A stretch of DNA of 64,000 nucleotides from an uncultured Schlesneria sp. (lineage in GTDB: Bacteria > Planctomycetota > Planctomycetia > Planctomycetales > Planctomycetaceae), in NCBI GenBank assembly GCA_903840265.1, contig CAIMFH010000122.1, forward strand, positions 1-64,000, in the 5' to 3' direction. A program made the translations under genes and the position numbers. Of the stretch, positions 1 to 8,766 are shown in pieces. Below the pieces are notes generated by a model. That model was not told the DNA's origin and made no database searches. It was given only the letters and a program-made list of their open reading frames with translations. The first letter of the stretch is position 1. Every line of letters starts with the position of its first letter.

Positions 1-138
1 CCCCACCGGCTTCTTCACGTCGCTAGGAGTTCCGAGATTAATGCCCAAACCCGCTTAACCAACCGAATCGCCGTGTACGGACCCGTACGCACGGTGGTGT
101 GGGAGGGGTTCCGCCGCGAGGCGGACCCCTATCCCGAT
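1..138 (+). mobile_element. Group II intron 3' end (domains V and VI)
   Basis: Two consecutive hairpins match the last two domains of a bacterial group II intron. Domain V-like: about 67-98, a lower helix containing CGC/GTG, a two-base bulge (GC, 89-90) on the 3' side, an upper 5-bp helix GTACG/CGTAC and a 4-nt loop. Domain VI-like: about 101-135, a GC-rich stem capped by a GCGA (GNRA) tetraloop at 116-119, with an unpaired A near 131. That A lies 7 nt before an AT at 137-138, the usual distance from branch point to 3' splice site. The CGC triad is the variant known from class IIC introns. The reverse-transcriptase/maturase ORF would lie upstream, outside the window. The structure was folded by eye, and the 5' extent is unknown. 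Confidence 0.65.
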
Positions 139-480
139 TGAGCGACTCGCGTCGACGGTCTCTGCAGGTAACTTGGAGTTCGCCGAAGAGGGCCAACGGC
201 GGTCGCGTCTTGCTCCACTGCTGCTGACGTTGCCTGAGTTCGAGGTGCTGCAGATGTGCGAAACGGGGTTGAGGTCGAACTGCTCTGCGATGAAGCGGAT
301 GTGTTCGTTCGTAGATCTCTTGACGCAAGAAGCCGTTCAATTGCTGTTGTGCGCAGCGATACAGGCCTTGCAGATGTCGGCGGCTGCTTTGTCAGCCTTC
401 AAATCAGCATTCACTGGCAGCGGTCTCGAGAACCGAGGCCGCGATCGCAAGAGTCGGGACGGCGCATCAATCCAGCGGGG
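139..480. other. Intergenic stretch, no supported gene
   Basis: This stretch lies between the inferred intron end and the 3' end of cheB. Reading frames on both strands overlap each other and translate to Arg/Ser-rich sequence without a recognisable domain. It may be the old downstream flank of the chemotaxis cluster, but nothing supports a gene. Confidence 0.4.
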
Positions 481-1596
481 CTATTGTGCCGGCTGCAGAT
501 CGGAAGAGCTATTTTGCCGCGCAACTTGAGGACGCGATTTGACGACGCGTCTGACAATCTCAGCGGCGATCAGATTCAATGGCAATACTTGATCGGCGAG
601 GCCGGCTCTGGCGACAAAGCCAGGCATCCCCCAGACCACGCTACTATGTTCGTCCTGCGCGAGGACCTGTCCGTGAACATCGCGGATCTGTTCGCAGCCG
701 CGCAGGCCATCCTGGCCCATTCCCGTCAAAATGACTCCTAAAACTCCTGCACCGTAAATCTGGACGACTGATCGAAACAAGACATCGACTGCCGGTCGAC
801 ACGAGTTCTCCGGCGGATCCTGGTTCTTGATCAGGACGATGTTCGTTCTCTCTCGCTTAAGGAGCATGTGATACCCACCAGGGGCCACATAGGCGCGGCC
901 GGGCCGCAAGCAATCACCGTCGGCTCCTTCCACCACATCGATTTGACATTGAGTGTCGAGTCGGTCCGCCAGCATTTTCGTAAACATCGGCGGCATGTGT
1001 TGTACGATGACAATCGGCACGGGGAAGTTGGCAGGGATTGAGGGAAGAAGTTCGGAGAGCGCATTGGGGCCCCCAGTCGAAACTCCAATCGCCACAATGT
1101 CGATTGGCGCAGAAAAGAAGGAAGCGGGCCGGGCTGGGGCCGTCGGTCGAACGCTGTTCGGCTTGGTCGGCGATGCAACGACGCGTTCCGCTTTTCCACA
1201 AAGCGTCTTGATTTTGGGGATCAGCTGTTCGCAAAGCGCTTGTTGGGCGGCGGCCACGCCGCCGACATTCGCTGGCTTCGTGACATAGTCGTTGGCTCCG
1301 CGAGCCAGTGCATCGAGCGTCGCTGTCGCACCCCGTTGCGTCAACGTGCTGAACATGATCACGATCAGCTTCGGATAGAGCTTGCGGATCTCGACCAGAG
1401 CTTCCAGCCCGTCCATTTCGGGCATTTCGATATCCAGCATCACCACGTCGGGATTCACTTGCGGAATCTTGGCCAACCCGATCTTGCCGTTCGCAGCGGT
1501 AACGACTTCCAGCTCGGGATCGGCGCTCAATACGTCGCTCACGATCCGGCGAACGACAACGGCGTCATCAACAACTAAAACGCGGATTTTGCTCAT
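481..1596 (-). CDS. cheB: CheB, protein-glutamate methylesterase response regulator
   Basis: CheB removes methyl groups from (or deamidates) glutamyl residues of chemoreceptors, resetting adaptation in the cytoplasm. The 371-residue protein has the standard layout. An N-terminal receiver domain (about 1-120) carries the acidic pair VVDDA and the phospho-acceptor Asp in MLDIEMPEMDG. A linker follows, then the CheB methylesterase domain (about 165-350). The catalytic triad is visible as Ser in GVSTGGP, His in VQHMPP and Asp in LTGMGQDG. Start ATG at 1596. It is the last gene of a minus-strand pair downstream of the chemoreceptor, with about 200 bp between them. CheR, its methylating counterpart, is encoded divergently nearby. 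No CheA is seen in the window. Confidence 0.96.
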   Translation of the reverse strand: MSKIRVLVVDDAVVVRRIVSDVLSADPELEVVTAANGKIGLAKIPQVNPDVVMLDIEMPEMDGLEALVEIRKLYPKLIVIMFSTLTQRGATATLDALARGANDYVTKPANVGGVAAAQQALCEQLIPKIKTLCGKAERVVASPTKPNSVRPTAPARPASFFSAPIDIVAIGVSTGGPNALSELLPSIPANFPVPIVIVQHMPPMFTKMLADRLDTQCQIDVVEGADGDCLRPGRAYVAPGGYHMLLKRERTNIVLIKNQDPPENSCRPAVDVLFRSVVQIYGAGVLGVILTGMGQDGLRGCEQIRDVHGQVLAQDEHSSVVWGMPGFVARAGLADQVLPLNLIAAEIVRRVVKSRPQVARQNSSSDLQPAQ

Positions 1597-1797
1597 TATG
1601 AAGAAGGGCCGGCCTGGTGATGTGGTGGAACGGGAAAGTATCGCCCTGCGTAAAGACGGCTGGAATCAGTCAACTACGGACTTTGCTCGCTTTCCGAAAT
1701 TGGCCCCGGCCCGAAGCTCCAACCCCCGCCACGACCGGTTTGCAAGATCGTGGTGGACGTTGGTGCTCGGGCCGGTACCGCACATGTTCACAGAGCC

Positions 1798-3918
1798 TCA
1801 CACTCTGGCACCTGCAATAGAACGAGCCGTTGTCGGGCGTCCATTATTGACGCCTCGTTCCGTCGAAGCGGATCGCTTATGGGACGCTTGCTCTGTCTCG
1901 CCACAATTAAACTCACTGACGATGCTGTGTAGTTCGGCTGCCATGCATGCCAACTCTTCCGCCGCGCGTTGGCTATTGTTCGCACCTTCCGTTGTGCTAC
2001 GAGCGGCTTCGGCGACGGACGTGATATTCTGAGCGATCTCTGAAGTTCCTCGCGACGCTTCGGAGACGTTGCGAGCAATTTCATTAGTGCAGGCGGTTTG
2101 CTCTTCCACGGCACTGGCGATCGTGTTGGAGATGTCGTTGATCTGATTGATGATTCCACTGATTTCTGCGATCGCTTCGACCGCACCCTTGGTATCGCCC
2201 TGGATCGCTTCGATCCGTTGACTGATGTCCTCGGTGGCCTTGGCTGTTTCTTTGGCGAGCTCTTTCACTTCGTTCGCCACCACGGCGAACCCCTTGCCCG
2301 CTTCGCCAGCACGAGCAGCTTCGATCGTCGCATTCAAAGCCAACAGATTCGTCTGCTGAGCGATCGAAGTAATCACCTTGATGACCTTGCCAATATCGGC
2401 GCTCGACACACCCAACTTGGTGATTGTCGCATTGGTCATCTCGGCAACTTTCACAGCCGACGTGGCCACACGAGCAGCATCCGTCGCATTCTTGGCGATC
2501 TCCTTAATACTGGCGCTCATTTCTTCGATGCCAGTTGCGACAATTTGCGTGTTCTTGCTGACTTGTTCCGAAGCGGCCGAGACGACACCCGACTGAACGG
2601 CGGTTTCTTCGGCGTTTGCACTCATCTGAGTGCTGACTGAAGATAGTTCTTCGGACGCTGCAGCCATGGCCGTCGAATTTTCGCTGACCTTTTGCAGAAC
2701 TACTTCTAGATTCTTACGCATCGTGACTTGTGCAGACACATCTGAAGCGTACTTCACCACCTTGACCGGCTTCCCATTCAGATCCAGGATGGGGCTATAC
2801 GAAGCCTGGATCCAGACCTCGTTGTTCCCTTTGCCGATTCGCTTGAATTCACCAGATTGATACTCACCGCGATTCAGCTTGGCCCAGAATTCTTTGTAGT
2901 CCGAGCTGTGACGGTAGTCTGAGTCGACAAATAGTCCGTGGTGCTTTCCTTGCACTTCATCCAGACGATAGCCGAGCGTATTCAGGAAGTTTTCGTTGGC
3001 TGTGACAATGGTTCCATCAAGGTTAAATTCGATGACGGCTTGCGACTTGCTGATCGCGGCCAATTGTCCTTGATAGTCGGCATTCTTAAGCTTGGCGATG
3101 GTAATGTCGCTGGCGAATTTCACCACCTTGATCGGCTTACCGTTCAGGTCCCGGATCGGATTGTAAGAAGCTTGAATCCAGATCTCTTTGCCACCCTTGC
3201 CGACTCGCTTGAATTCACCTGATTGGAACTCGCCGCGGTTCAGTTTCGCCCAGAACTCTTTGTAGTCGTGGCTGTGACGCGTTGATTCGTCGACGAACAG
3301 ACTGTGGTGGCGGCCCTGGATTTCGTCCAATGAGTAGCCCAGCGTCTTCAAAAAGTTTTCATTGGCCTTCAAGATCGTTCCATCGAGATTGAATTCGATG
3401 ACCGCCTGTGACTTATTGATCGCGTCGAGTTGGCCCTGGTAGTCAGCATTCTTCAACTTGGCTGCAGTCACATCTGAGGCGAACTTCACCACTTTGACCG
3501 GCTTGCCATTCAAGTCCAGAATGGGATTGTAGGAAGCTTGAATCCAGATCTCTTTGCCTCCCTTGCCGACTCGCTTGTATTCACCCGCTTGAAACTCTCC
3601 CCGATTGAGCTTCGCCCAGAACTCTTTGTAATCAGCGCTGTGTCGATAGTCTGGCTCCACGAACATCCCGTGGTGTTTGCCTTGAACTTCATCCAGGCGG
3701 TAACCAATCGTATTCAGAAAGTTGTCGTTCGCTGTGATGATCGTTCCATCCAGATTGAACTCGATCACCGCTTGTGACTTGCTGATCGCGGCGACTTTGC
3801 CAGCGAAGTCCGCCCGTTCCAACTCCGCCGCAGAGTCGACTGCGCGAGTCTCGAGAATGGCAGCTCCATTTGTGAGCTTCGCTTTTCCGTTCGATCGGCG
3901 AGTGGCTTGAGTCGGCAT
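1798..3918 (-). CDS. Soluble methyl-accepting chemotaxis protein with three PAS domains
   Basis: A 706-residue chemoreceptor. After about 40 variable residues come three PAS+PAC units of 122 residues each (about 43-164, 165-286, 287-405), all beginning with an [18 protein letters not shown] motif and nearly identical. They are followed by the coiled-coil methyl-accepting signalling domain, with the conserved hairpin tip [20 protein letters not shown]. No signal peptide or transmembrane segment is visible, so this should be a cytoplasmic receptor sensing a small molecule, redox state or light through a PAS cofactor; the ligand cannot be told. The C-terminus (ARSIAGARV) lacks a CheR-docking NWETF-like pentapeptide. 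It reads divergently from cheR and is followed by cheB. Confidence 0.95.
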   Translation of the reverse strand: MPTQATRRSNGKAKLTNGAAILETRAVDSAAELERADFAGKVAAISKSQAVIEFNLDGTIITANDNFLNTIGYRLDEVQGKHHGMFVEPDYRHSADYKEFWAKLNRGEFQAGEYKRVGKGGKEIWIQASYNPILDLNGKPVKVVKFASDVTAAKLKNADYQGQLDAINKSQAVIEFNLDGTILKANENFLKTLGYSLDEIQGRHHSLFVDESTRHSHDYKEFWAKLNRGEFQSGEFKRVGKGGKEIWIQASYNPIRDLNGKPIKVVKFASDITIAKLKNADYQGQLAAISKSQAVIEFNLDGTIVTANENFLNTLGYRLDEVQGKHHGLFVDSDYRHSSDYKEFWAKLNRGEYQSGEFKRIGKGNNEVWIQASYSPILDLNGKPVKVVKYASDVSAQVTMRKNLEVVLQKVSENSTAMAAASEELSSVSTQMSANAEETAVQSGVVSAASEQVSKNTQIVATGIEEMSASIKEIAKNATDAARVATSAVKVAEMTNATITKLGVSSADIGKVIKVITSIAQQTNLLALNATIEAARAGEAGKGFAVVANEVKELAKETAKATEDISQRIEAIQGDTKGAVEAIAEISGIINQINDISNTIASAVEEQTACTNEIARNVSEASRGTSEIAQNITSVAEAARSTTEGANNSQRAAEELACMAAELHSIVSEFNCGETEQASHKRSASTERGVNNGRPTTARSIAGARV
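2695..3792 (-). repeat. Three tandem 366-bp PAS-coding repeats
   Basis: The three PAS units of the chemoreceptor are also repeats at DNA level, with a period of exactly 122 codons (approximate unit boundaries 3792-3427, 3426-3061 and 3060-2695). The stretch encoding [12 protein letters not shown] is recognisable in all three with only scattered synonymous changes. This points to duplication in tandem followed by limited divergence. Confidence 0.85.
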
Positions 3919-4332
3919 TAGGGTTGATCCTTCGTTGTGAAACGGAATTGACAGAGGAGGTGAATTGGCGGTTCGCTGTTGGTCTCTCCCTTCAAATCGA
4001 AGCCCCGCGTTCGGACTTGCGGTACCGAGGCAAATCCGTGGAACACCACGGTGGTGATAGATCAGAAGTCTTCCGGTGTATTCAGCCGATATTCAATGAG
4101 CCGAGACAACAAGCCCGGATTATCGACGCATCCTCTTGTTCAACCATTCCGCGTTTGATGTCAGTCGGGTGACGTGTATCGCCGTGGTCGGCCACGGGAT
4201 CCCAACGAACTTGGCTTGTTCGGTGCTTCCTATCCAACGGCAGCGCCGACCTCTTCGACAAATGCGGTGTATGTTCGTGTGGACATAGGTGGTAAGTGAC
4301 TGGTGCTGGCAGACAGGTGAGGCATCGCATTG
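3919..4332. promoter_or_regulatory. Divergent promoter region between the chemoreceptor and cheR
   Basis: About 410 bp separate the divergently transcribed chemoreceptor (minus) and cheR (plus). Promoters for both must lie here, but no convincing -35/-10 pair stands out. Reading frames in it (for example 4082-4330 on the minus strand) have no recognisable product. A GAGG about 10 nt before the ATG at 4333 fits a ribosome-binding site for cheR. Confidence 0.45.
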
Positions 4333-5145
4333 ATGGACGTTCAAGACTTCAACTTTGTGCGTGAGATGGTGCGGTCGCGATCAGCGATCGTGCTCGAGGA
4401 CGAGAAAAACTATCTCGTGGAATCACGCTTGCAACCGCTCGCTCGCCGCGAGGGCTTTGTTGGAATTGCCGAATTGGTGACCAAGCTGCGTTCAAACGGA
4501 TTCAGCCCGTTGCACGGCAAGGTCGTCGAAGCGATGACGACAAATGAGACTTCGTTCTACCGCGACGTGCAGCCGTTTGAAGCTTTGCGTAAAGTGATCC
4601 TCCCAGAGTTGATCTCTAAGCGCACTGCGACACGCCAACTTCGTATCTGGTGTGCTGCGAGCTCGACTGGTCAGGAGCCCTATAGCCTGGCCATGCTGCT
4701 AAAAGAGCATTTCGCAGAACTTGCGAACTGGGACGTGAAGATCCTGGCGACCGATCTCTCGACACAAGTCCTCGAGAAAGCGCGGTCCGGTTGTTTCAAT
4801 CAGATTGAGATCAACCGCGGCTTACCAGCCCCGCTCCTTTTGAAATATTTCGATCGCCAGGGACCAACGTGGCAAATCAAAGAGTCGATCCGGCAGATGA
4901 TCGACTTTCGGCCTTTGAACCTGATCGAAAGCTGGCCAGCGATGTCCACGATGGACATTGTCCTGATCCGCAACGTGCTCATTTATTTCGACGTACAGAC
5001 CAAGAAGACCATCTTGGGAAAGATCCGGAAGCTGATGCGCCCCGACGGGGTTTTGTTTTTGGGCGGCGCAGAAAGCACCGTCAACCTTGATGATGCCTTC
5101 GGTCGTACCGAAGTTGAGAGAACCAGTGTCTATCGGCTGCGATAG
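4333..5145 (+). CDS. cheR: CheR, chemoreceptor glutamate methyltransferase
   Basis: This enzyme methylates glutamyl side chains of chemoreceptors using S-adenosylmethionine, opposing CheB. The 270-residue length is normal. The N-terminal all-alpha CheR domain (about 1-75) contains the typical receptor-contacting stretch ending in TNETSFYRD. The C-terminal Rossmann-like SAM domain shows LRIWCAASSTGQEPYSLAM as motif I and VLIRNVLIYFD further on. A TTG codon lies directly before the ATG at 4333; the ATG is preferred because a GAGG motif precedes it. It is followed closely by a CheY-like receiver (19 bp gap), so the two are probably co-transcribed with the downstream HDOD and CheX genes. Confidence 0.95.
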   Translation: MDVQDFNFVREMVRSRSAIVLEDEKNYLVESRLQPLARREGFVGIAELVTKLRSNGFSPLHGKVVEAMTTNETSFYRDVQPFEALRKVILPELISKRTATRQLRIWCAASSTGQEPYSLAMLLKEHFAELANWDVKILATDLSTQVLEKARSGCFNQIEINRGLPAPLLLKYFDRQGPTWQIKESIRQMIDFRPLNLIESWPAMSTMDIVLIRNVLIYFDVQTKKTILGKIRKLMRPDGVLFLGGAESTVNLDDAFGRTEVERTSVYRLR

Positions 5146-5164
5146 TTCCCTAGAAAGAGCAACC

Positions 5165-5536
5165 ATGAATGCCTTGATCATTGACGATTCGCGAGCCATG
5201 CGGCGCGTGCTACGGCGAATTGTCGAACCCCTCGGATTTGCCGTGACGGAAGCCGGTGACGGCCAGGAGGGTCTTAATCAACTCAGTGAGATGGACGCCG
5301 TCGATCTGATCCTTGTTGATTGGAACATGCCCGTCATGAACGGGATCGAGTTCGTTCAAGCAGTCCGCGCCGACACCAAACGGCGCGACCTGAAGCTGGT
5401 GATGGTCACCACCGAAACCGAACCGATGAAGATGGCGCGGGCCCTCATGGCCGGCGTCGATGAATTCGTCATGAAACCGTTCACCAGCGACATCCTGGTC
5501 GACAAACTGCGTCTCATCGGCGTGGGTAGCTTTTGA
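5165..5536 (+). CDS. Single-domain CheY-like response regulator
   Basis: A 123-residue stand-alone receiver domain. It shows the acidic pair D7-D8, the phospho-acceptor D52 in LVDWNMP, a Thr in MVTTET and the conserved Lys in VMKPF near the C-terminus. With no output domain it should act like CheY, carrying phosphate from CheA to the motor or to another protein. The frame is open upstream into cheR, but the ATG at 5165 begins exactly at the family consensus (MNALIIDDSRAMRR), so it is the start. It lies directly downstream of cheR and upstream of an HDOD protein. A second CheY-like gene lies at 7744-8214; which of the two drives the motor cannot be told. Confidence 0.93.
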   Translation: MNALIIDDSRAMRRVLRRIVEPLGFAVTEAGDGQEGLNQLSEMDAVDLILVDWNMPVMNGIEFVQAVRADTKRRDLKLVMVTTETEPMKMARALMAGVDEFVMKPFTSDILVDKLRLIGVGSF

Positions 5537-5646
5537 TCCGGCGAATACCGGGGCGCGACGGATCGCATTCGCATCGAGCAAAACCTCAGCAGCAGATCTC
5601 TTTGACGGCACTCCGCCCCGGTTCAATCCACAAGTAAGCGTGCACG

Positions 5647-6567
5647 ATGAGAATCATCACCGAGTTATCAGAGACTGGGCCAGACGAATACATCGTGCTC
5701 CCCGCAGCCGTTCTAGAACGACTTCAGGCTCAGTCGCACGGACAAAGGATGCTCCCTGCGATCGCCGCGCATGCCCTGGAACTCGCGAAGGATCCTGACT
5801 GCAATATCAATGACTTCGCGGCTGTAGTGGAACGCGATCTTAGCCTCGCCACCAGCTTCTTGCGGTTGGCGAATAGCGTCTTGTTCTCCACCGGTCGGCA
5901 GGTGATGGATCTGCGTCAGGCCGTAGTGCGACTCGGCTTTCGGCAGTGCAAGCACCTGATTATGACCACCAGTTTCAATAGCATGATCAAGTCCATGTCC
6001 CTGGATGAGGAATGGATTCGCGAACTGCTGCTGCGACACAGTTTCACCACCGCACTGCTCGGCACCCATCTCAATCGGACACTCAAGCTTGGTTTTCAGG
6101 GTGAAGAGTTTACAGGCGGGCTGATGCATGATGTCGGGCGAATGCTGTTGGCAACCTCGTACCCTGACCGTTTTGCGGAAATCGATCCGCTTGAATTCGA
6201 CGAAGGGATCGAAACCTTGCCCGCCGAAGAAGCGTTGATCTGCACGAACCACTGCGAGGTCGGGGCCTGGTTTATGATCGCCAATGCACTGCCAGAGCAA
6301 TTGTGTGCAGCGGTCCGGTTTCACCACTCGCCAGAACAGGCCGCTCCCGAACACCGTCGGTATGTCGCTCTCGTCGCCGCGAGCGATCATATGGCCAATT
6401 ATCTGCAGACACATGACGAAGCCAATGGCTACGACCCTGGCACGAACGCGGCCATCCAGCTGCTGGAAGAGTCTGGGGTGCCGCGCGTCACGTCTCGCTT
6501 TGTCGAATGCGCATCGAGCCTGATGGCGACGGCACATCGCGAGGCGAAAGACATGTTGGCTTTTTAG
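5647..6567 (+). CDS. HDOD domain signalling protein
   Basis: A 306-residue protein with an HDOD domain (about 15-215): QRMLPAIAAHALELAKDPD at the start, FLRLANSVLF in the second helix, then MHDVGRMLLATSYPD and NHCEVGAWFM. HDOD is a non-catalytic relative of HD phosphohydrolases; as usual for this family some metal ligands differ from the HD consensus. Members are often encoded with chemotaxis or two-component genes and act as signalling scaffolds. No partner output domain is attached. Location between the CheY-like and CheX-like genes supports a role in the same pathway. The exact biochemical function is unknown. Confidence 0.9.
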   Translation: MRIITELSETGPDEYIVLPAAVLERLQAQSHGQRMLPAIAAHALELAKDPDCNINDFAAVVERDLSLATSFLRLANSVLFSTGRQVMDLRQAVVRLGFRQCKHLIMTTSFNSMIKSMSLDEEWIRELLLRHSFTTALLGTHLNRTLKLGFQGEEFTGGLMHDVGRMLLATSYPDRFAEIDPLEFDEGIETLPAEEALICTNHCEVGAWFMIANALPEQLCAAVRFHHSPEQAAPEHRRYVALVAASDHMANYLQTHDEANGYDPGTNAAIQLLEESGVPRVTSRFVECASSLMATAHREAKDMLAF

Positions 6568-6662
6568 GCATCGCAAATCAATTTGCTTCTTTAACGAACT
6601 GCTACGCACCCGAGTGACGACGCGCCCACTTAATACCCACAATTGGAATGGAAGAGACGACG

Positions 6663-7100
6663 ATGATGTACCTCGACGAAGAAACGCTGACCCAGGTGAC
6701 TTCTGATATTTGCACCACTATGCTTGGGTTGCCGATGTATCCAGTCTACGACGGCCTTGTTGAGCACACGCCATTGACTGCGCAAGTCCGCATCTCTGGC
6801 GAATGGAACGCGACAGTGGAAATCGCGACGACCCCCAAGGTGGCGACATTGATCGCCGCTCAAATGTTCTCACTCGATCCGAGCCAGATCCAAACCGCAG
6901 ATCTGTACGACGCACTCGGTGAAGTGGCTAATATGGTGGGTGGCAATGTGAAGGGAATCGTGAACGGCGAACTCGATCTGTCCCTCCCCAGTGTATCGGA
7001 ACGCGATACCCAGACAGCGGGTGCTGTAGGCGAGACCACTGTGGTGCAGATGATTTGCCTGGAAGGACCTCTGATCGTGACTTTGTCAGAATCGAACTGA
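6663..7100 (+). CDS. CheX-like CheY-P phosphatase
   Basis: A protein of about 145 residues with the CheX/CheC-type fold. The signature helix GEVANMVGGNVKG contains the E-x-x-N motif that attacks phosphorylated CheY in CheX and CheC. It probably dephosphorylates one of the two CheY-like receivers encoded nearby, ending the response. Starts are possible at 6648 and 6663; the second is preferred because a purine-rich GGAAGAG lies about 7 nt before it. It is the last gene of the plus-strand run cheR-cheY-HDOD-cheX and converges on a second CheX-like gene on the minus strand, only about 65 bp away. Confidence 0.85.
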   Translation: MMYLDEETLTQVTSDICTTMLGLPMYPVYDGLVEHTPLTAQVRISGEWNATVEIATTPKVATLIAAQMFSLDPSQIQTADLYDALGEVANMVGGNVKGIVNGELDLSLPSVSERDTQTAGAVGETTVVQMICLEGPLIVTLSESN

Positions 7101-7164
7101 GTTTGCACTCCTATTCGATTCCGACCAAGCACGTTTCGACGGATGGCAAGTTGCCTTCGCAACG

Positions 7165-7695
7165 TCAGGCTCGCGCCGCGGTTCCAGACGTTCTACACAT
7201 TCGCTGAACACTGGGTGCGGTTGAGAGTTCGAACCAGAATTGACCCTGCGACGATTCGTAACTCAGACGTTGAGTTGCAGCACCTTTGCCTCTTAACATT
7301 TCAACATCGTTGCCGCGGGCGACCGTAGGCAGCGACATTTGGGCCTGGATGTTGCGTCGAGCAAGTTGCGCGACGACCTCGCCCGCCAGAACATTCGTCA
7401 GTTCCCCGATGACGTCGCCCATATCAGAACTGTCAAAGGTCACATCAAATCCTGTGAACTTCAGAGCCATTGCCACAGCAGTCGGCTCTGGAACAACCAG
7501 CGTCAACGCCCATGGCTGAGCCCCGAAGAACGAAATCACGCTGGCCATTCGCGCGAAAGACGCACCTTGATTGTCAACTTCTGTGGATGCCGGTGGCTCT
7601 CCAAAGATTGACTCGAATGACAATCCAACCGCTGCTTGAACGGCTTCGGCGATGACCACTGGAAAATCACTGGACGCAGGCGCAGGCGCAATCAT
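7165..7695 (-). CDS. Second CheX-like phosphatase paralogue
   Basis: A 176-residue protein related in layout to the gene at 6663-7100 but diverged in sequence. The helix GDVIGELTNVLAGEVVAQL again carries the E-x-x-N phosphatase motif. A short C-terminal tail (about 150-176) is Arg/Ser/Ala-rich and looks disordered. It is transcribed on the minus strand downstream of a CheY-like gene (7744-8214, 48 bp gap), forming a receiver-phosphatase pair that mirrors the plus-strand pair. A sensible reading is that each CheX acts on its own neighbour's receiver, but this is inference. Confidence 0.82.
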   Translation of the reverse strand: MIAPAPASSDFPVVIAEAVQAAVGLSFESIFGEPPASTEVDNQGASFARMASVISFFGAQPWALTLVVPEPTAVAMALKFTGFDVTFDSSDMGDVIGELTNVLAGEVVAQLARRNIQAQMSLPTVARGNDVEMLRGKGAATQRLSYESSQGQFWFELSTAPSVQRMCRTSGTAARA

Positions 7696-7743
7696 GGTAC
7701 GTCTACCAAACGAGAAGTCAGGGAATGTCGATTCAAGAGCCGC

Positions 7744-8214
7744 TTAGCCAAATAACTTCGAGAAGATGCCACCGCTGGGCTGCTGTTGCTTTTGTGATCT
7801 TTCTCGGCGCAGTCGACGAATTCCTGCTCGCTCGATTGTTTTCTTCAGTTTCGATTGCAGTTCGGCCACGGTGAACGGCTTGCTGATAAAGGCATCGGCA
7901 CCCGCTTCGTCCAACGCCTCCTGAACTTTCCCCATCGTCTTTTCGCTGGTGACCATGACGAGAGGAACGCCGGTTGATTCGGATCCATACAGAGCCCGAA
8001 TTTCGCGGACAAACTCGATGCCCGTCATATTCGGCATGTTCCAATCAATGAAGCCGATATCGACCTGCTTAGGATCGAACTTCGCCAGCGCGTCCTTACC
8101 ATCTTCGGCTTCGACAAATTCAAAGTCCGCTAACTTGGATTCTATTAGTCCCTTCATAACCATCTTGCGCATCACGCCAGAATCATCGACGACTAACGCC
8201 TTCAGTGCGACCAT
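7744..8214 (-). CDS. CheY-like response regulator with basic C-terminal tail
   Basis: A 156-residue protein. The receiver domain (about 1-128) shows D10-D11, phospho-acceptor D57 in FIDWNMPNMTG, the Thr/Ser in MVTSEK and the Lys in ISKPF. After it comes an unusual basic tail, RRLRRERSQKQQQPSGG, ending in IFSKLFG, which could bind membrane, DNA or a partner protein. A clear AAAGGA ribosome-binding site lies 8 nt before the ATG at 8214. It forms a two-gene unit with the second CheX-like gene immediately downstream. Confidence 0.92.
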   Translation of the reverse strand: MVALKALVVDDSGVMRKMVMKGLIESKLADFEFVEAEDGKDALAKFDPKQVDIGFIDWNMPNMTGIEFVREIRALYGSESTGVPLVMVTSEKTMGKVQEALDEAGADAFISKPFTVAELQSKLKKTIERAGIRRLRRERSQKQQQPSGGIFSKLFG

Positions 8215-8766
8215 GTGAATTCCTTTCGAGTTTGCAGATGAAGCATCACCTCACCGTTCGAGTGGTGAAGTGCCATGAGTTTGGATTGGTAACGTCAACA
8301 TAGATTCGAATTCGCAACATGCGGCATTCTTCTGCCACGAGCAATGTTTTTTCGCGATGGTGTGACTTCAACAGAATGCACACTCCAGTCGTCACGTGGC
8401 CATCCACGTATTAGATGTGGTTGTTACAGGGCTATAATAGAGGCCACTATTTTATTGGTCCGGATTCGATAGGGTCGTCGTCCCGTCTTCCACCGGGCAA
8501 ACGTGAACAGCATCAAGTCACATGAGATGGCGCTGCGAAACGGTGCTGGCGACGTGAACGCGGCGTGTCAGCACGAGGACACTGCGACTCGGATTGATCA
8601 GCGGCATCTCCGATCTGGTATTGGTTCTGTCCATGAAATTCATGAAATGGGGCCATCTGATCCGATTGGTATGGATACTGCTTGGTACGTCATGAAGGCG
8701 GAAACGCAGTTGACAGGAATGGGCAACCGCCGATAATCGGCGGAAGTTGCCGGTAGGAGTGGACTT
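8215..8766. promoter_or_regulatory. Intergenic region upstream of the metal-efflux locus, with a TATAAT box
   Basis: About 550 bp between the divergent CheY-like gene and the Cys/His-rich gene. A perfect TATAAT occurs at about 8433-8438 on the plus strand, reading toward the efflux genes, but no good -35 is seen at 16-18 bp. A 77-codon frame at 8503-8736 was considered and not called. No recognisable regulator gene is present here. Confidence 0.35.

Noticed and set aside
8433-8438. Full sigma-70 promoter at the TATAAT box
   Set aside because: The -10 is perfect but no -35 element was found at 16-18 bp; recorded only as a possible -10.
8503-8736. 77-codon plus-strand frame before the Cys/His-rich gene
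   Set aside because: Polar sequence without a recognisable feature, overlapped by a longer opposite frame; no good ribosome-binding site.
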